Assembly (NCBI RefSeq): GCF_000718005.1
Contig: NZ_JODV01000005.1
DNA length: 64,000 nucleotides
Reading direction: 5' to 3' (one strand)
Source: Actinoalloteichus_B caeruleus
Lineage (GTDB): Bacteria; Actinomycetota; Actinomycetes; Mycobacteriales; Pseudonocardiaceae
The notes beneath the pieces were generated by a model. That model saw only the letters and a list, made by a program, of their open reading frames with translations. It was not told the origin of the DNA and searched no databases. Every line of letters begins with the position of its first letter. Position 1 is the stretch's first letter. The translations under genes and the position numbers were made by a program. Below, piece by piece: positions 33,504 to 41,822 of this stretch.

Positions 33504-34694
33504 ATGGCCCACGTGACCGTGATCGGCGGCGGGGTGGTCGGCCTCGCGGTGGCCAGGGAACTCCGGGTAGTCCGGGGCCACCACGTGACCGTCCTGGAGA
33601 AGGAGAACGGCTGGGCCCGCCACCAGACCGGCCACAACAGCGGGGTGCTGCACGCCGGCCTCTACTACCGACCGGGCAGCGAGAAGGCCAGGATGTGCGT
33701 GGCCGGTAACGCCTCGATGGCCGCCTACGCCCGGGAGCACGGCGTCCCGGTGTCGGTGTGCGGGAAGCTCGTCGTCGCCACCGACGAGGCGGAGACCGGC
33801 CGATTGCGGGACCTGGCGGCCCGGGCCGAGGCCAACGGGGTGCCGGCGCGGGCGATCGGACCGGACGAGGCGAGGGAGCACGAGCCGGCCGTGCGGTGCG
33901 TCGCCGCCCTCCGGGTGGAGTCGACCGGCGTCGTCGACTTCACGGGCGTCTGCGCGGCGATGGTCGAGGAACTCACCCGGCACGAGGCCGACCTGCGGCT
34001 GGGGACGGAGGCGTTGGCCGTGCGCCGCGCGCCGGGACGGGTGGAGGTGGCCACCGGGACCGGCGTGGTGCGGGCCGACGCGCTCGTGAACTGCGCCGGC
34101 CTGCACAGCGACCGGATCGCCGATCTCGCCGGGGTGCGGCCCAGGGCCCGCATCCTGCCCTTCCGGGGGGAGTACTACGAGTTGCGGCCCGACCGGCGCC
34201 ACCTCGTCACGGGGCTGGTGTACCCGGTCCCGAACCCGGAGCTGCCCTTCCTCGGTGTGCACCTGACCCGGATGCTGGACGGCTCCGTCCACGCCGGCCC
34301 GAACGCGGTGCTGGCCCTGCGCAGGGAGGGTTACCGGTGGCGTGACGCCTCCGCCCGCGACCTGGTCGAGGTGATCCGGTTCCCGGGGACCTGGGGCCTG
34401 GCCCGCCGGCACGTCCGGACCGGGATCACCGAGACCCTGCGGTCGCTCTCCCGGGCGCGGTTCGCGGCGGACCTGGCCCGCCTGGTCCCCGACATCGGCC
34501 CGGCGGACATCGTCCGCGCTCCGGCCGGGGTGCGGGCCCAGGCCGTGCTGGCGGACGGACGGCTGGTCGACGACTTCCTCATCGAGCTCGTGCCCCGGCA
34601 GGTGCACGTGCTGAACGCCCCCTCGCCGGCGGCCACGAGCGCCCTCGAGATCGCCACCCGCGTCGCCGACCGTGTGAGCTCCGTGTTGAATTGA
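33504..34694 (+). CDS. LhgO-type FAD-dependent 2-hydroxyglutarate oxidase family protein
   Basis: 396 residues, DAO superfamily. FAD binding: VTVIGGGVVGLAVARELR (4-21). HNSGVLHAGLYYRPGSEKARMC (about 43-64) is the substrate-site signature of L-2-hydroxyglutarate oxidase. FRGEYYELRP and GVHLTRMLDG follow, and VLNAPSPAATSALEIA closes the FAD site. It would oxidise L-2-hydroxyglutarate to 2-oxoglutarate at the membrane. That detoxifies a side product of central metabolism, so its presence among cell-wall genes is unexplained. RBS GGAGGGG lies 7 nt before ATG 33504. Divergent from the DegT operon. Confidence 0.9.
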   Translation: MAHVTVIGGGVVGLAVARELRVVRGHHVTVLEKENGWARHQTGHNSGVLHAGLYYRPGSEKARMCVAGNASMAAYAREHGVPVSVCGKLVVATDEAETGRLRDLAARAEANGVPARAIGPDEAREHEPAVRCVAALRVESTGVVDFTGVCAAMVEELTRHEADLRLGTEALAVRRAPGRVEVATGTGVVRADALVNCAGLHSDRIADLAGVRPRARILPFRGEYYELRPDRRHLVTGLVYPVPNPELPFLGVHLTRMLDGSVHAGPNAVLALRREGYRWRDASARDLVEVIRFPGTWGLARRHVRTGITETLRSLSRARFAADLARLVPDIGPADIVRAPAGVRAQAVLADGRLVDDFLIELVPRQVHVLNAPSPAATSALEIATRVADRVSSVLN

Positions 34695-34716
34695 CCGCGA
34701 ACCTCCACCCGCCGCA

Positions 34717-34742
34717 TTGTTGCGCCTCGTGACAGGTACCCT
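34717..34742 (+). promoter_or_regulatory. Putative promoter for a leaderless glf mRNA
   Basis: TACCCT (34737-34742) is a plausible -10, with TTGTTG at 34717-34722 as a weak -35 (14-bp spacing, short). The GTG start at 34751 is only 8 nt after the -10, where transcription would begin, and no RBS exists. This fits a leaderless transcript. Confidence 0.4.
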
Positions 34743-34750
34743 CGTTTTCC

Positions 34751-35938
34751 GTGGACTTCGAGGGTTATGACCTGATCGTTGTTGGCTCCGGTTTCTTCGG
34801 GCTCACGGTGGCCGAGCGGACCGCCAGCCAGCTGGGCCGCCGAGTGCTGGTGCTGGACCGGCGCCCGCATATCGGCGGAAACGCCTATTCGGAGGCCGAA
34901 CCGGAAACCGGTATCGAGGTGCACCGCTACGGAGCGCATCTGTTCCACACCTCCAACAAGCGGGTCTGGGAGTACGTCAACCAGTTCACCGACTTCACCG
35001 ACTACCAGCACCGGGTCTTCACGATCTACCAGGACCGCGTTTACCCGATGCCGGTCAACCTGGCGACGATCTGTGAGTACTTCGGCAAGTACATGACGCC
35101 GGACGAGGCCAGGGCGCTGGTGGCCGAGCAGGCCGGTGAGATCGACTCCGCGGCCGCCCGGAACTTCGAGGAGAAGGCGATCTCCCTCGTCGGCCGGCCC
35201 CTGTACGAAGCGTTCTTCCGCGGTTACACAGCGAAACAGTGGCAGACCGACCCCAAGGAGCTCCCGGGGGCGACCGTCACCCGGCTGCCCGTCCGTTACA
35301 ACTTCAACAACCGCTACTTCAACGACACCTACGAGGGGCTGCCGGTCGACGGCTACACCGCGTGGTTGGAGAAGATGGCGGAGCACGAGAACATCGACGT
35401 CAGGCTGAACGTCGACTTCTTCGACGTTCGCGACCAGCTCCCGGAAGGCGTTCCGGTCGTCTACACGGGTGCCCTGGACCGGTACTTCGGTTACGCGGAG
35501 GGGCACCTCAGCTGGCGGACCCTCGACTTCACCCAGGAAGTACTCCCGGTCGGCGACTTCCAGGGCACCTCGGTGATGAACTACGCCGAGGAGGAGGTGC
35601 CCTACACCAGGATCCACGAATTCCGGCACTTCCACCCGGAGCGGGACTACCCGACCGACAAAACGGTCGTGGTGAAGGAGTACTCCCGATTCGCCGAGGA
35701 CGACGACGAGCCGTACTACCCGATTAACACCGCCGAGGACCGCGCCAAGCTGGAGAAGTACCGGGAATTGGCCAAGCGGGAGGCCAAGGAGCGCAAGGTG
35801 CTGTTCGGCGGCCGGCTCGGCACCTACAAATACCTCGACATGCACATGGCGATCGGTTCCGCGCTGAGCATGTACGACAACAAGATCGCCCCGTTCTTCG
35901 CCGACGGTCGTTCTCTGGACGGCTCGATGGAGGACTGA
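34751..35938 (+). CDS. glf: UDP-galactopyranose mutase
   Basis: 395 residues. Interconverts UDP-galactopyranose and UDP-galactofuranose with reduced FAD, giving the precursor of the galactan of arabinogalactan. The FAD motif is LIVVGSGFFGLTVAER; HIGGNAYSEAE and RYGAHLFHTSNKRVW (about 58-72) are mutase signatures; RVYPMPVNL and FFRGYTAKQW follow, and GRLGTYKYLDMHMAIGSAL near the C-terminus binds the flavin. Length and all key blocks agree with the mycobacterial enzyme. The gene seems leaderless from GTG 34751. A large inverted repeat follows at 35983-36051, before glfT2. Confidence 0.97.
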   Translation: MDFEGYDLIVVGSGFFGLTVAERTASQLGRRVLVLDRRPHIGGNAYSEAEPETGIEVHRYGAHLFHTSNKRVWEYVNQFTDFTDYQHRVFTIYQDRVYPMPVNLATICEYFGKYMTPDEARALVAEQAGEIDSAAARNFEEKAISLVGRPLYEAFFRGYTAKQWQTDPKELPGATVTRLPVRYNFNNRYFNDTYEGLPVDGYTAWLEKMAEHENIDVRLNVDFFDVRDQLPEGVPVVYTGALDRYFGYAEGHLSWRTLDFTQEVLPVGDFQGTSVMNYAEEEVPYTRIHEFRHFHPERDYPTDKTVVVKEYSRFAEDDDEPYYPINTAEDRAKLEKYRELAKREAKERKVLFGGRLGTYKYLDMHMAIGSALSMYDNKIAPFFADGRSLDGSMED

Positions 35939-36389
35939 CGGGAAACGTCCGGGCCGCCCTGGAATGGGTGCGACCCGAGTCGCCGCCGGGTACCGTCGCG
36001 ACACGCTGCCACCCAGTCGGGTGTGCCCACAGCGAGCGCGGTACCCGGCGGTAGCTATATTGAGAGCCATGAATTGACGGTGCCGGACAGTGGAAACCCG
36101 GTTTCGGGTGAGATTTCTGTCAAGCGCCAGGTGTCAGTCGGGCCGAGGGACTGTGTCGGGTGAGGAGTCCGTCGCCCGGAGTGACCGGCGGGGGTGGCAG
36201 CCCGTCGGAGCGTTCGGGTGGGCGCGTTGCCGACCGGGCAGCGCGACCGGAGTGTGACGACGAACACCGCCGCCGGTCGATCAGCCGGAGGCGGGCCACG
36301 GCCCGGGTGGTCACGGCAGTCCCTCCCCACCGCCGGACGCGAACCTGAAGACACGACCAACGGCCACTCGACGGAGGACCGACTCTCCA
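35939..36389. other. Intergenic stretch between glf and glfT2
   Basis: No gene supported. It holds the large inverted repeat at 35983-36051, then an AT-rich patch (TAGCTATATTGAG, 36052-36064) that may carry a promoter for glfT2, and a long GC-rich leader with an RBS (GGAGG, 36373) 12 nt before the glfT2 ATG. Confidence 0.5.
35983..36051. repeat. 13-bp perfect inverted repeat with nested hairpin downstream of glf
   Basis: CCGCCGGGTACCG (35983-35995) and CGGTACCCGGCGG (36039-36051) are perfectly complementary with a 43-nt loop. The loop itself contains CACCC-N4-GGGTG. It begins 45 bp after the glf stop. It may terminate glf or act in the glfT2 leader; no T-run is present. Confidence 0.75.
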
Positions 36390-38333
36390 ATGCCCCCCAA
36401 GACAGCAGCCAAGAAAGCCGTGGAACCCACCCAACAGGCGGCGGTGGGCACCCTGGAGCAGCCAGCGCCCCAGAGCGGCGCCCTGCTCCAGCGCATCCTG
36501 TTCCCGCGCCTCGGTGATCCGCTGGACGTGCGGACCCTCTACATGGACGAGGACGAGACGAACCAGCACCGCACCCGGTCGCTGTCCAGGACGTCGGGCA
36601 CCATCCCGGCCCAGTCCGAGGTCTCCTTCGCCACGTACTTCAACGCCTTCCCGGCCAGCTACTGGCGGCGGTGGACCACGCTGGAGACCGTCGAGCTCCG
36701 GCTGCGCGTCGAAGGCGGTTGCCGCATCGACGTCTACCGCTCCCGCGCCAACGGCACCCGCATCCACGTGTGGGGTGACGTCGTCCGGGACGGCGGCGAG
36801 GTCAACCAGTCCTTCGACCTCGGCCCGTTCGAGGACGGCGGCTGGTACTGGTTCGACATCACCACCGACCAGAACGAGGTCGTGCTGAGCCAGGGCGGCT
36901 GGTTCTCGCCCACGCCGGCACCCAGCCGCGCCTCGGTGTCGATCGGGATCACCACGATGCGCCGCGACGACTGCGTCGCCACGCTGCGCACGATCGCCGA
37001 GGACCCGCTGCTGATGGACGCGGTGACCGCCATCGTCGTCGCCGACCAGGGCAAGGACAAGGTCCGCGAGGCGGAGGCCTTCCCCGAGGCGGAGCGCGCG
37101 CTCGGCGACAAGCTGCGCCTGTACGAGCAGGGCAACCTCGGCGGTAGCGGCGGTTTCGCGCGGGGCATGTACGAGGCCCTGACCGCCACCGACTGCGAGC
37201 AGATCCTGTTCATGGACGACGACATCGTGCTGGAGACCGACTCGGTGCTCCGGGCGATCGCGTTCTCCCGCTTCACCGAGCACCCGACGCTGGTCGGCGG
37301 GCAGATGCTCAACCTCCAGGCGCGGTCCCGGCTGCACTCGATGGGCGAGGTCATGGACCGCGCCAAGTTCATGTGGCGGCCCGCGCCGGGCTCCGTCGAG
37401 GACCACGACTTCGCCGAGGAGTCCCTCCGGGAGAGCCCGGTCTTCCACCGCCGGACCGACGTCGACTACAACGCGTGGTGGATGTGCATGATCCCCCGTT
37501 CGGTCGCGGAGGAGATCGGCCTGCCCCTGCCCATCTTCATCAAGTGGGACGACACCGAGTACGGGCTGCGCGCCAGCCACGCCGGGTACCCGACGGCGAC
37601 GGTGCCCGGGATCGCCGTCTGGCACATGTCCTGGGGCGAGAAGGACGACCTCACCGACTGGCAGGCCTACTTCCACACCCGCAACCGCCTGATCACCGCC
37701 GCCCTGTACCACCCGGAACGGCGAGCGACGACCATGATCAAGGACATGCAGAAGCGCTCCCTGCGCTACCTGCTGCGGATGGAGTACTCGGCCGTCGCCC
37801 TCCAGCAGATGGCCATCGAGGACTTCCTGCGCGGACCCGACGAGCTGTTCGACACCCTGCCCACCGCGCTGGGCAAGGTGCGGGAGCGTCGGGCGCAGTT
37901 CGACGACGGCCGGGTGCTGCCCACCGCGCGGACCCTGCCGCTGCCGTCGATGTCCCAGGTCCGCGCGGAACGCTTCATGCGGCCCCCGACCAACCCGCTG
38001 AGCATCGGCAAGGCGCTGGTCGAGGTGCTGTTGCGGAACCTGTTGCCGGTCAAGCCGCAGCACCGGGACCGCCCGGAACTCAACCTGGCCGGTCGGGACG
38101 CCCAGTGGTTCCTGCTCGCGAGGCTGGACAGCGCGACGGTGGCGACCGCGGACGGCCGAGGCGTGACGTTCCGCCGCCGGGACCGCGAGTACTTCTGGCG
38201 GACGCTGCGGACCTCGGTGCGGAACAACATCACCCTGCTGCGGCAGTTCCCGAAGCTCCGCAAGCAGTACCGGAAGGCGATGCCGACCCTGACCAGCAAG
38301 GACGCCTGGAAGAAGGTCTTCTACGGCGGCTGA
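36390..38333 (+). CDS. glfT2: Bifunctional galactofuranosyltransferase GlfT2
   Basis: 647 residues (637 in M. tuberculosis, from memory). Polymerises galactofuranose with alternating beta-1,5 and beta-1,6 links on the decaprenyl-linked galactan primer, on the cytoplasmic face. An N-terminal beta-sandwich (about 35-175) precedes the GT-A domain. There the metal-binding D276-D278 sits in FMDDDIVLE, the catalytic pair in WDDTE (387-390) and the conserved His in WHMSWG (H412). EQGNLGGSGGFARGM is a family signature. A helical C-terminal domain (440-647) ends in basic residues that may bind membrane. A strong terminator follows at 38366-38406. Confidence 0.96.
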   Translation: MPPKTAAKKAVEPTQQAAVGTLEQPAPQSGALLQRILFPRLGDPLDVRTLYMDEDETNQHRTRSLSRTSGTIPAQSEVSFATYFNAFPASYWRRWTTLETVELRLRVEGGCRIDVYRSRANGTRIHVWGDVVRDGGEVNQSFDLGPFEDGGWYWFDITTDQNEVVLSQGGWFSPTPAPSRASVSIGITTMRRDDCVATLRTIAEDPLLMDAVTAIVVADQGKDKVREAEAFPEAERALGDKLRLYEQGNLGGSGGFARGMYEALTATDCEQILFMDDDIVLETDSVLRAIAFSRFTEHPTLVGGQMLNLQARSRLHSMGEVMDRAKFMWRPAPGSVEDHDFAEESLRESPVFHRRTDVDYNAWWMCMIPRSVAEEIGLPLPIFIKWDDTEYGLRASHAGYPTATVPGIAVWHMSWGEKDDLTDWQAYFHTRNRLITAALYHPERRATTMIKDMQKRSLRYLLRMEYSAVALQQMAIEDFLRGPDELFDTLPTALGKVRERRAQFDDGRVLPTARTLPLPSMSQVRAERFMRPPTNPLSIGKALVEVLLRNLLPVKPQHRDRPELNLAGRDAQWFLLARLDSATVATADGRGVTFRRRDREYFWRTLRTSVRNNITLLRQFPKLRKQYRKAMPTLTSKDAWKKVFYGG

Positions 38334-38365
38334 ATCCCCCCGGAGGATCCCCGCCAACGGTGACC

Positions 38366-38406
38366 GAACGCCCCCGCCGGACCAACGCGATCCGGCGGGG
38401 GCGTTC
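38366..38406 (+). terminator. Strong hairpin terminator after glfT2
   Basis: Perfect 16-bp stem GAACGCCCCCGCCGGA / TCCGGCGGGGGCGTTC with a 9-nt loop, 33 bp after the glfT2 stop. One of the best terminators in the window. Confidence 0.85.
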
Positions 38407-38519
38407 GTCGTGTGCTCACCTCCAGGATGACCGCCGGGCTCCCGCACCGGGTCTCCCGCCGGCCGGACCACCGCGGCGCGCACCGGTAGTCCTGCGCCGG
38501 AACGCGGGCGGAGGTCCGC

Positions 38520-38771
38520 TCAGCGCCTGGCTCGTTGCCCGTAGGCGGCCACGCTGTGGCGCAGTTCGCTCAGGTGCGCGGTGGCCACCGTCGAGAAGTC
38601 GACGACCATCCTCCCGCCGTCGGCGAGGTCGATGCTCGTGGTGTCACCGTCCCGGACCAGGCTCTCCAGGTCACCGGACAGGCTCTCCGAGGTCGAGTGG
38701 TCGACGGCGAGGACGATCGGGCTGCCACCCGCGACCAGGTGCAGGGTGAGGGCGTGTTGTTCGGTGCTCAT
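38520..38771 (-). CDS. Small conserved-looking cytoplasmic protein, 83 residues
   Basis: MSTEQHALTLHLVAGGSP begins a protein with alternating beta strands and one helix (SESLSGDLESLVRDG, about 34-48), then LADGGRMVVDFSTVATAHL. The shape recalls small DUF3107-type proteins, but I do not recognise it with confidence. There is no signal peptide, membrane helix or catalytic motif. The start at 38771 is an ATG; an upstream in-frame ATG at 38798 would add nine unlikely residues. It sits alone on the minus strand between glfT2 and glfT1, so it may be translated from its own promoter. Function unknown. Confidence 0.65.
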   Translation of the reverse strand: MSTEQHALTLHLVAGGSPIVLAVDHSTSESLSGDLESLVRDGDTTSIDLADGGRMVVDFSTVATAHLSELRHSVAAYGQRARR

Positions 38772-38952
38772 GGGCACCATCCAAGCCCGTCGCCACACCG
38801 CTCGCGAGACGGTTCACCGACGGCGTACCGGTGTTCACCCACCGCCGAACCGGGGTCCTACCCGGCCCCGGCGCGCCCAGCCCACGGTGAGGTTGAGCCC
38901 GTCCTCGGGGAACCCGGGGCGAACCCACCCGACACGGTCGTCCGCGCGGCCC

Positions 38953-39882
38953 TCAGGCGCGGAAGAAGCGCTCCTGCTGACCCTGGCGCACCAGCCTCAG
39001 CCACTTCACGAAGGCCTTCGGGTCCCGCCGGACACCGAGGAAGTACAGGCCGAACCGGAACACCTCCAGGAGGCCGAGTTTGCGCATCCCCGGCTTGGAG
39101 AGCAGGTAACCGCGGTTCCGGTAGGTGTAGTACCGCTTGATCGGGTCCTCGGGATCCTGGGCGTGCAGCCGCCCACCCAACATCGGCTTGAACTCGGCCG
39201 ATCCGTCCGGGTGGACGAAGGTGGTGCGGAGCGACGTTCCGAAACGCAGCCCCGACCGTGCCACCCGGCGGTGGATCTCCACCTCGTCGCCCCGGAAGAA
39301 CATCCGGTAGTCCGGTACCCCGACGACGTCCAGGGTGCTGGCGCGGAACAAGGCGCCGTTGAAGAACGAGGCGATCCCCGGGAGGAAGTCCTCACCCAGT
39401 TCGTCGCGCTCCCGCTTCCAGGTCAGCCCCCGCCGCATCGGGAAGGCGAGCAGCTCGGGGCGGTCGATGTTCACCACCACCGGCGAGACCACGGCCAGAC
39501 GTCGCCGCTCAGCCTCGTCGAGGAGGATCTCCAGGGCGTTCTCGTCGGCCGGGCGGCCGTCGTCGTCACCCAGCCAGATCCACTCCGCCCCGAGGGACAA
39601 CGCGTGCAACATGCCCAGGGCGAAACCGCCGGCCCCGCCGAGATTGCGCTGGGACAGCAGGTACGTCGTGGGGATCGGACAACCCGCGACCACGTCGGCC
39701 GCCGACTGGTCCGGCCCGTTGTCCACCACGATGAGGTGGTCGACCTGCCTCGTCTGCGCGGCGATGACCTTCAGCGAGTCGGTCAGGAGTTCCCGGCGGT
39801 GTCGGGTGACGATCACGGCCACCACGGCGCCCTCGGGCAGGGTCACGTCCTCGCCTCCCCGGCGTCCGGATGCGGTGCTCAC
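38953..39882 (-). CDS. glfT1: Galactofuranosyltransferase GlfT1
   Basis: 309 residues. Adds the first two galactofuranose residues to the decaprenyl-PP-GlcNAc-Rha acceptor, priming galactan for GlfT2. GT2 motifs: VVAVIVTRHRRELL at the start of the fold, IVVDNGPD, SQRNLGGAGGFALGM (about 77-91), WLGDDDGRP (metal site) and FFRGDEVEIHRR (catalytic acid region). It overlaps the wzt stop by 4 nt and is the last gene of the wzm-wzt-glfT1 operon. The M. tuberculosis neighbours Rv3781-Rv3783 are the same set (from memory). Confidence 0.94.
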   Translation of the reverse strand: MSTASGRRGGEDVTLPEGAVVAVIVTRHRRELLTDSLKVIAAQTRQVDHLIVVDNGPDQSAADVVAGCPIPTTYLLSQRNLGGAGGFALGMLHALSLGAEWIWLGDDDGRPADENALEILLDEAERRRLAVVSPVVVNIDRPELLAFPMRRGLTWKRERDELGEDFLPGIASFFNGALFRASTLDVVGVPDYRMFFRGDEVEIHRRVARSGLRFGTSLRTTFVHPDGSAEFKPMLGGRLHAQDPEDPIKRYYTYRNRGYLLSKPGMRKLGLLEVFRFGLYFLGVRRDPKAFVKWLRLVRQGQQERFFRA

Positions 39883-40700
39883 GCGCCCTCACCCGCGGGA
39901 GCGGAGGCGGGCGAGCCGTGGCCGAGCCTCTCCATGGCTTCCTGGCTCATGTGCTCGTACGGGTCCCGCCCCTTGTACGCGGTGAGGACATCCCTGATCG
40001 GGCCCTGCATCCGGACCTGGCCCTTGTCCATCCAGATCGCCTTCGTGCACAGCTCCATCAGCATCTCGTCCGCGTGCGAGGCGAACACCAGCAGGCCGGA
40101 GCGTTTGACCAGGTCGTTGAGCCGGTCTCTCGCCTTCGCCAGGAAGGACGCGTCGACGGCGCCGATGCCCTCGTCCAGGAGCAGGATCTCCGGGTCGATC
40201 GAGGTGACCACACCCAACGCCAGCCGAACCCGCATACCCGTCGAGTAGGTCCGCAACGGCATCGACAGGTAGTCGCCCAGTTCGGTGAACTCGGCGATCT
40301 CGTCGACCCGTGACTCCATCTGCTTCCTGGTCATCCCCAGGAACAGACCCCGGATCATGATGTTCTCGATGCCGTTCATCTCCGGGTCGAGACCGACACC
40401 GAGGTCGAAGACCGGGGCCACCTTGCCGACGATCCTGGAGTGGCCCCTGGTCGGCTCGTAGATCCCGGAGAGCAACCGCAGCAGCGTCGACTTGCCGGCG
40501 CCGTTGTGGCCGACCAACCCGACCCGGTCGCCGTGCGCGACCGAGATGTTGATGTCCCGCAACGCCTCGATGACCGGCACCTTGCTGTCGGTGCCGATCT
40601 TGCCGCCCGCCTTGTTGAGCACGGCCTTCTTCAGCGATCGGGACTTCGCGTCGAAGATCGGGAAGTCGACCGATGCGTTCCAAACGTCAATGCTGACCAC
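39879..40700 (-). CDS. wzt: ABC transporter ATPase for galactan export (Wzt type)
   Basis: 273 residues. Walker A GHNGAGKST is at 64-72, the signature YSTGMRVRLALG near 173-184, Walker B ILLLDEGI near 192-199 and switch His in FASHADEM. The insert GVGLDPEMNGIENI is characteristic of polysaccharide exporters. It would power export of lipid-linked galactan with Wzm. No extended carbohydrate-binding C-domain is present; the C-tail is a short disordered stretch. It is 77 bp downstream of wzm and overlaps glfT1. Confidence 0.94.
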   Translation of the reverse strand: MVSIDVWNASVDFPIFDAKSRSLKKAVLNKAGGKIGTDSKVPVIEALRDINISVAHGDRVGLVGHNGAGKSTLLRLLSGIYEPTRGHSRIVGKVAPVFDLGVGLDPEMNGIENIMIRGLFLGMTRKQMESRVDEIAEFTELGDYLSMPLRTYSTGMRVRLALGVVTSIDPEILLLDEGIGAVDASFLAKARDRLNDLVKRSGLLVFASHADEMLMELCTKAIWMDKGQVRMQGPIRDVLTAYKGRDPYEHMSQEAMERLGHGSPASAPAGEGA

Positions 40701-40777
40701 GTGTCAAGGCCTCACTCGGGGCGGGGGTGGAATCGTTGGCGGTGTCCGGGGCACGGGGAGCTGGCTCCAGTGTGCGC

Positions 40778-41641
40778 CTAGACCCAGTAGGACACCCTGG
40801 CTCGGTAGTTGCGGAGCATGAGCAGCGCGACGGCCCAGCCCACGACCGTGATGGCGCCCACCACGAGCCAGTTGGTCAGGTTCGTCTCCAGACCGAGCAT
40901 CGGGCGCCGGACCATCTCGATGAAGTGCATGAACGGGTTGAGCTGGGCCAGCACCGCGCGCTCGCGGACCACGGCGCTCTCGCTGTTGATGAGCGTCTCG
41001 TAGCTCCAGACGATCGGCGTCAGGTAGAAGAGCAGCTGGACGATGTTGCCCGTGATCGGTGGGATGTCCCGGAACCGCGTGCTGATGATGCCCACCAGCA
41101 GCGAGGCCCACCCCGCGTTGACGACGAGCAGCGCCAGCGCCGGGACCACCAGCAGCAGCGACAGGTCCACCGGCTGCGGGAAGATCGCGAAGATGATGAC
41201 GTAGATCAGCAGGTTGTGAGCGAAGAACAGGGTCTGCCGCCACACCAGCCGGAACACGTGCGTCGTCACCGGCGCGGGGAGGTGCTTGATGAGGCCCTCG
41301 TTCGCGATGAAGACCTGCGCGCCCTCGTTGATGCAGTTCGAGATGAAGGTCCAGCAGATCAGTCCGACGGCCACGTAGGGCAGGAACTCGTGGAGCGGGT
41401 TGCCGAACAGACCACCGAACAGGATGCCCAGCGCGAGCGTCATCACGCCCGTGCTGATCGTGATCCACAGCGGGCCGATCACCGAACGGCGATAGCCCTG
41501 CTTGATGTCCTGCCAACCCAGGTAACCCCACAGGTTGCGCTGCCTGGCTGCCTGGGCGATGTCCTGGAACGCGCGGCTCCACGTACGGGAGGAGTTCGCG
41601 GTTGTGGGATTCGCCTCATCGAGGGTGCTGCTTACCTGCAC
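40778..41641 (-). CDS. wzm: ABC transporter permease for galactan export (Wzm type)
   Basis: 287 residues, ABC-2 type. Six membrane helices after a cytoplasmic start: about 63-85, 93-115, 140-165, 170-195, 205-225 and 258-280. FQDIAQAARQRNLWGYLGWQDIKQGYRRS is the amphipathic gate helix and coupling region of O-antigen exporters. It pairs with the downstream ATPase to move the lipid-linked galactan to the outer face. The operon probably starts at the intergenic region 41642-41777, next to the divergently placed bpa terminator. Confidence 0.93.
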   Translation of the reverse strand: MQVSSTLDEANPTTANSSRTWSRAFQDIAQAARQRNLWGYLGWQDIKQGYRRSVIGPLWITISTGVMTLALGILFGGLFGNPLHEFLPYVAVGLICWTFISNCINEGAQVFIANEGLIKHLPAPVTTHVFRLVWRQTLFFAHNLLIYVIIFAIFPQPVDLSLLLVVPALALLVVNAGWASLLVGIISTRFRDIPPITGNIVQLLFYLTPIVWSYETLINSESAVVRERAVLAQLNPFMHFIEMVRRPMLGLETNLTNWLVVGAITVVGWAVALLMLRNYRARVSYWV

Positions 41642-41777
41642 GAAGTGCAGCGTACCGGCGGCACCTGAACGGCTTACTCGCTGGTTCGCGGTCTGGCCCT
41701 CACCGTAAGCGGTGAAGCCTTCCGCCCCAGGTGAGGGAGGGTGTCACGTGGCGTGACCGCCCCCACGACGTGGTGTT

Positions 41778-41810
41778 CCTCGCGGTGCCGCCCGGTGCGG
41801 CACCGCGAGG
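41778..41810 (-). terminator. Terminator after bpa
   Basis: Perfect 14-bp stem CCTCGCGGTGCCGC / GCGGCACCGCGAGG with a 5-nt loop, 12 bp beyond the bpa stop. Confidence 0.8.
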
Positions 41811-41822
41811 CGGACACGACGC

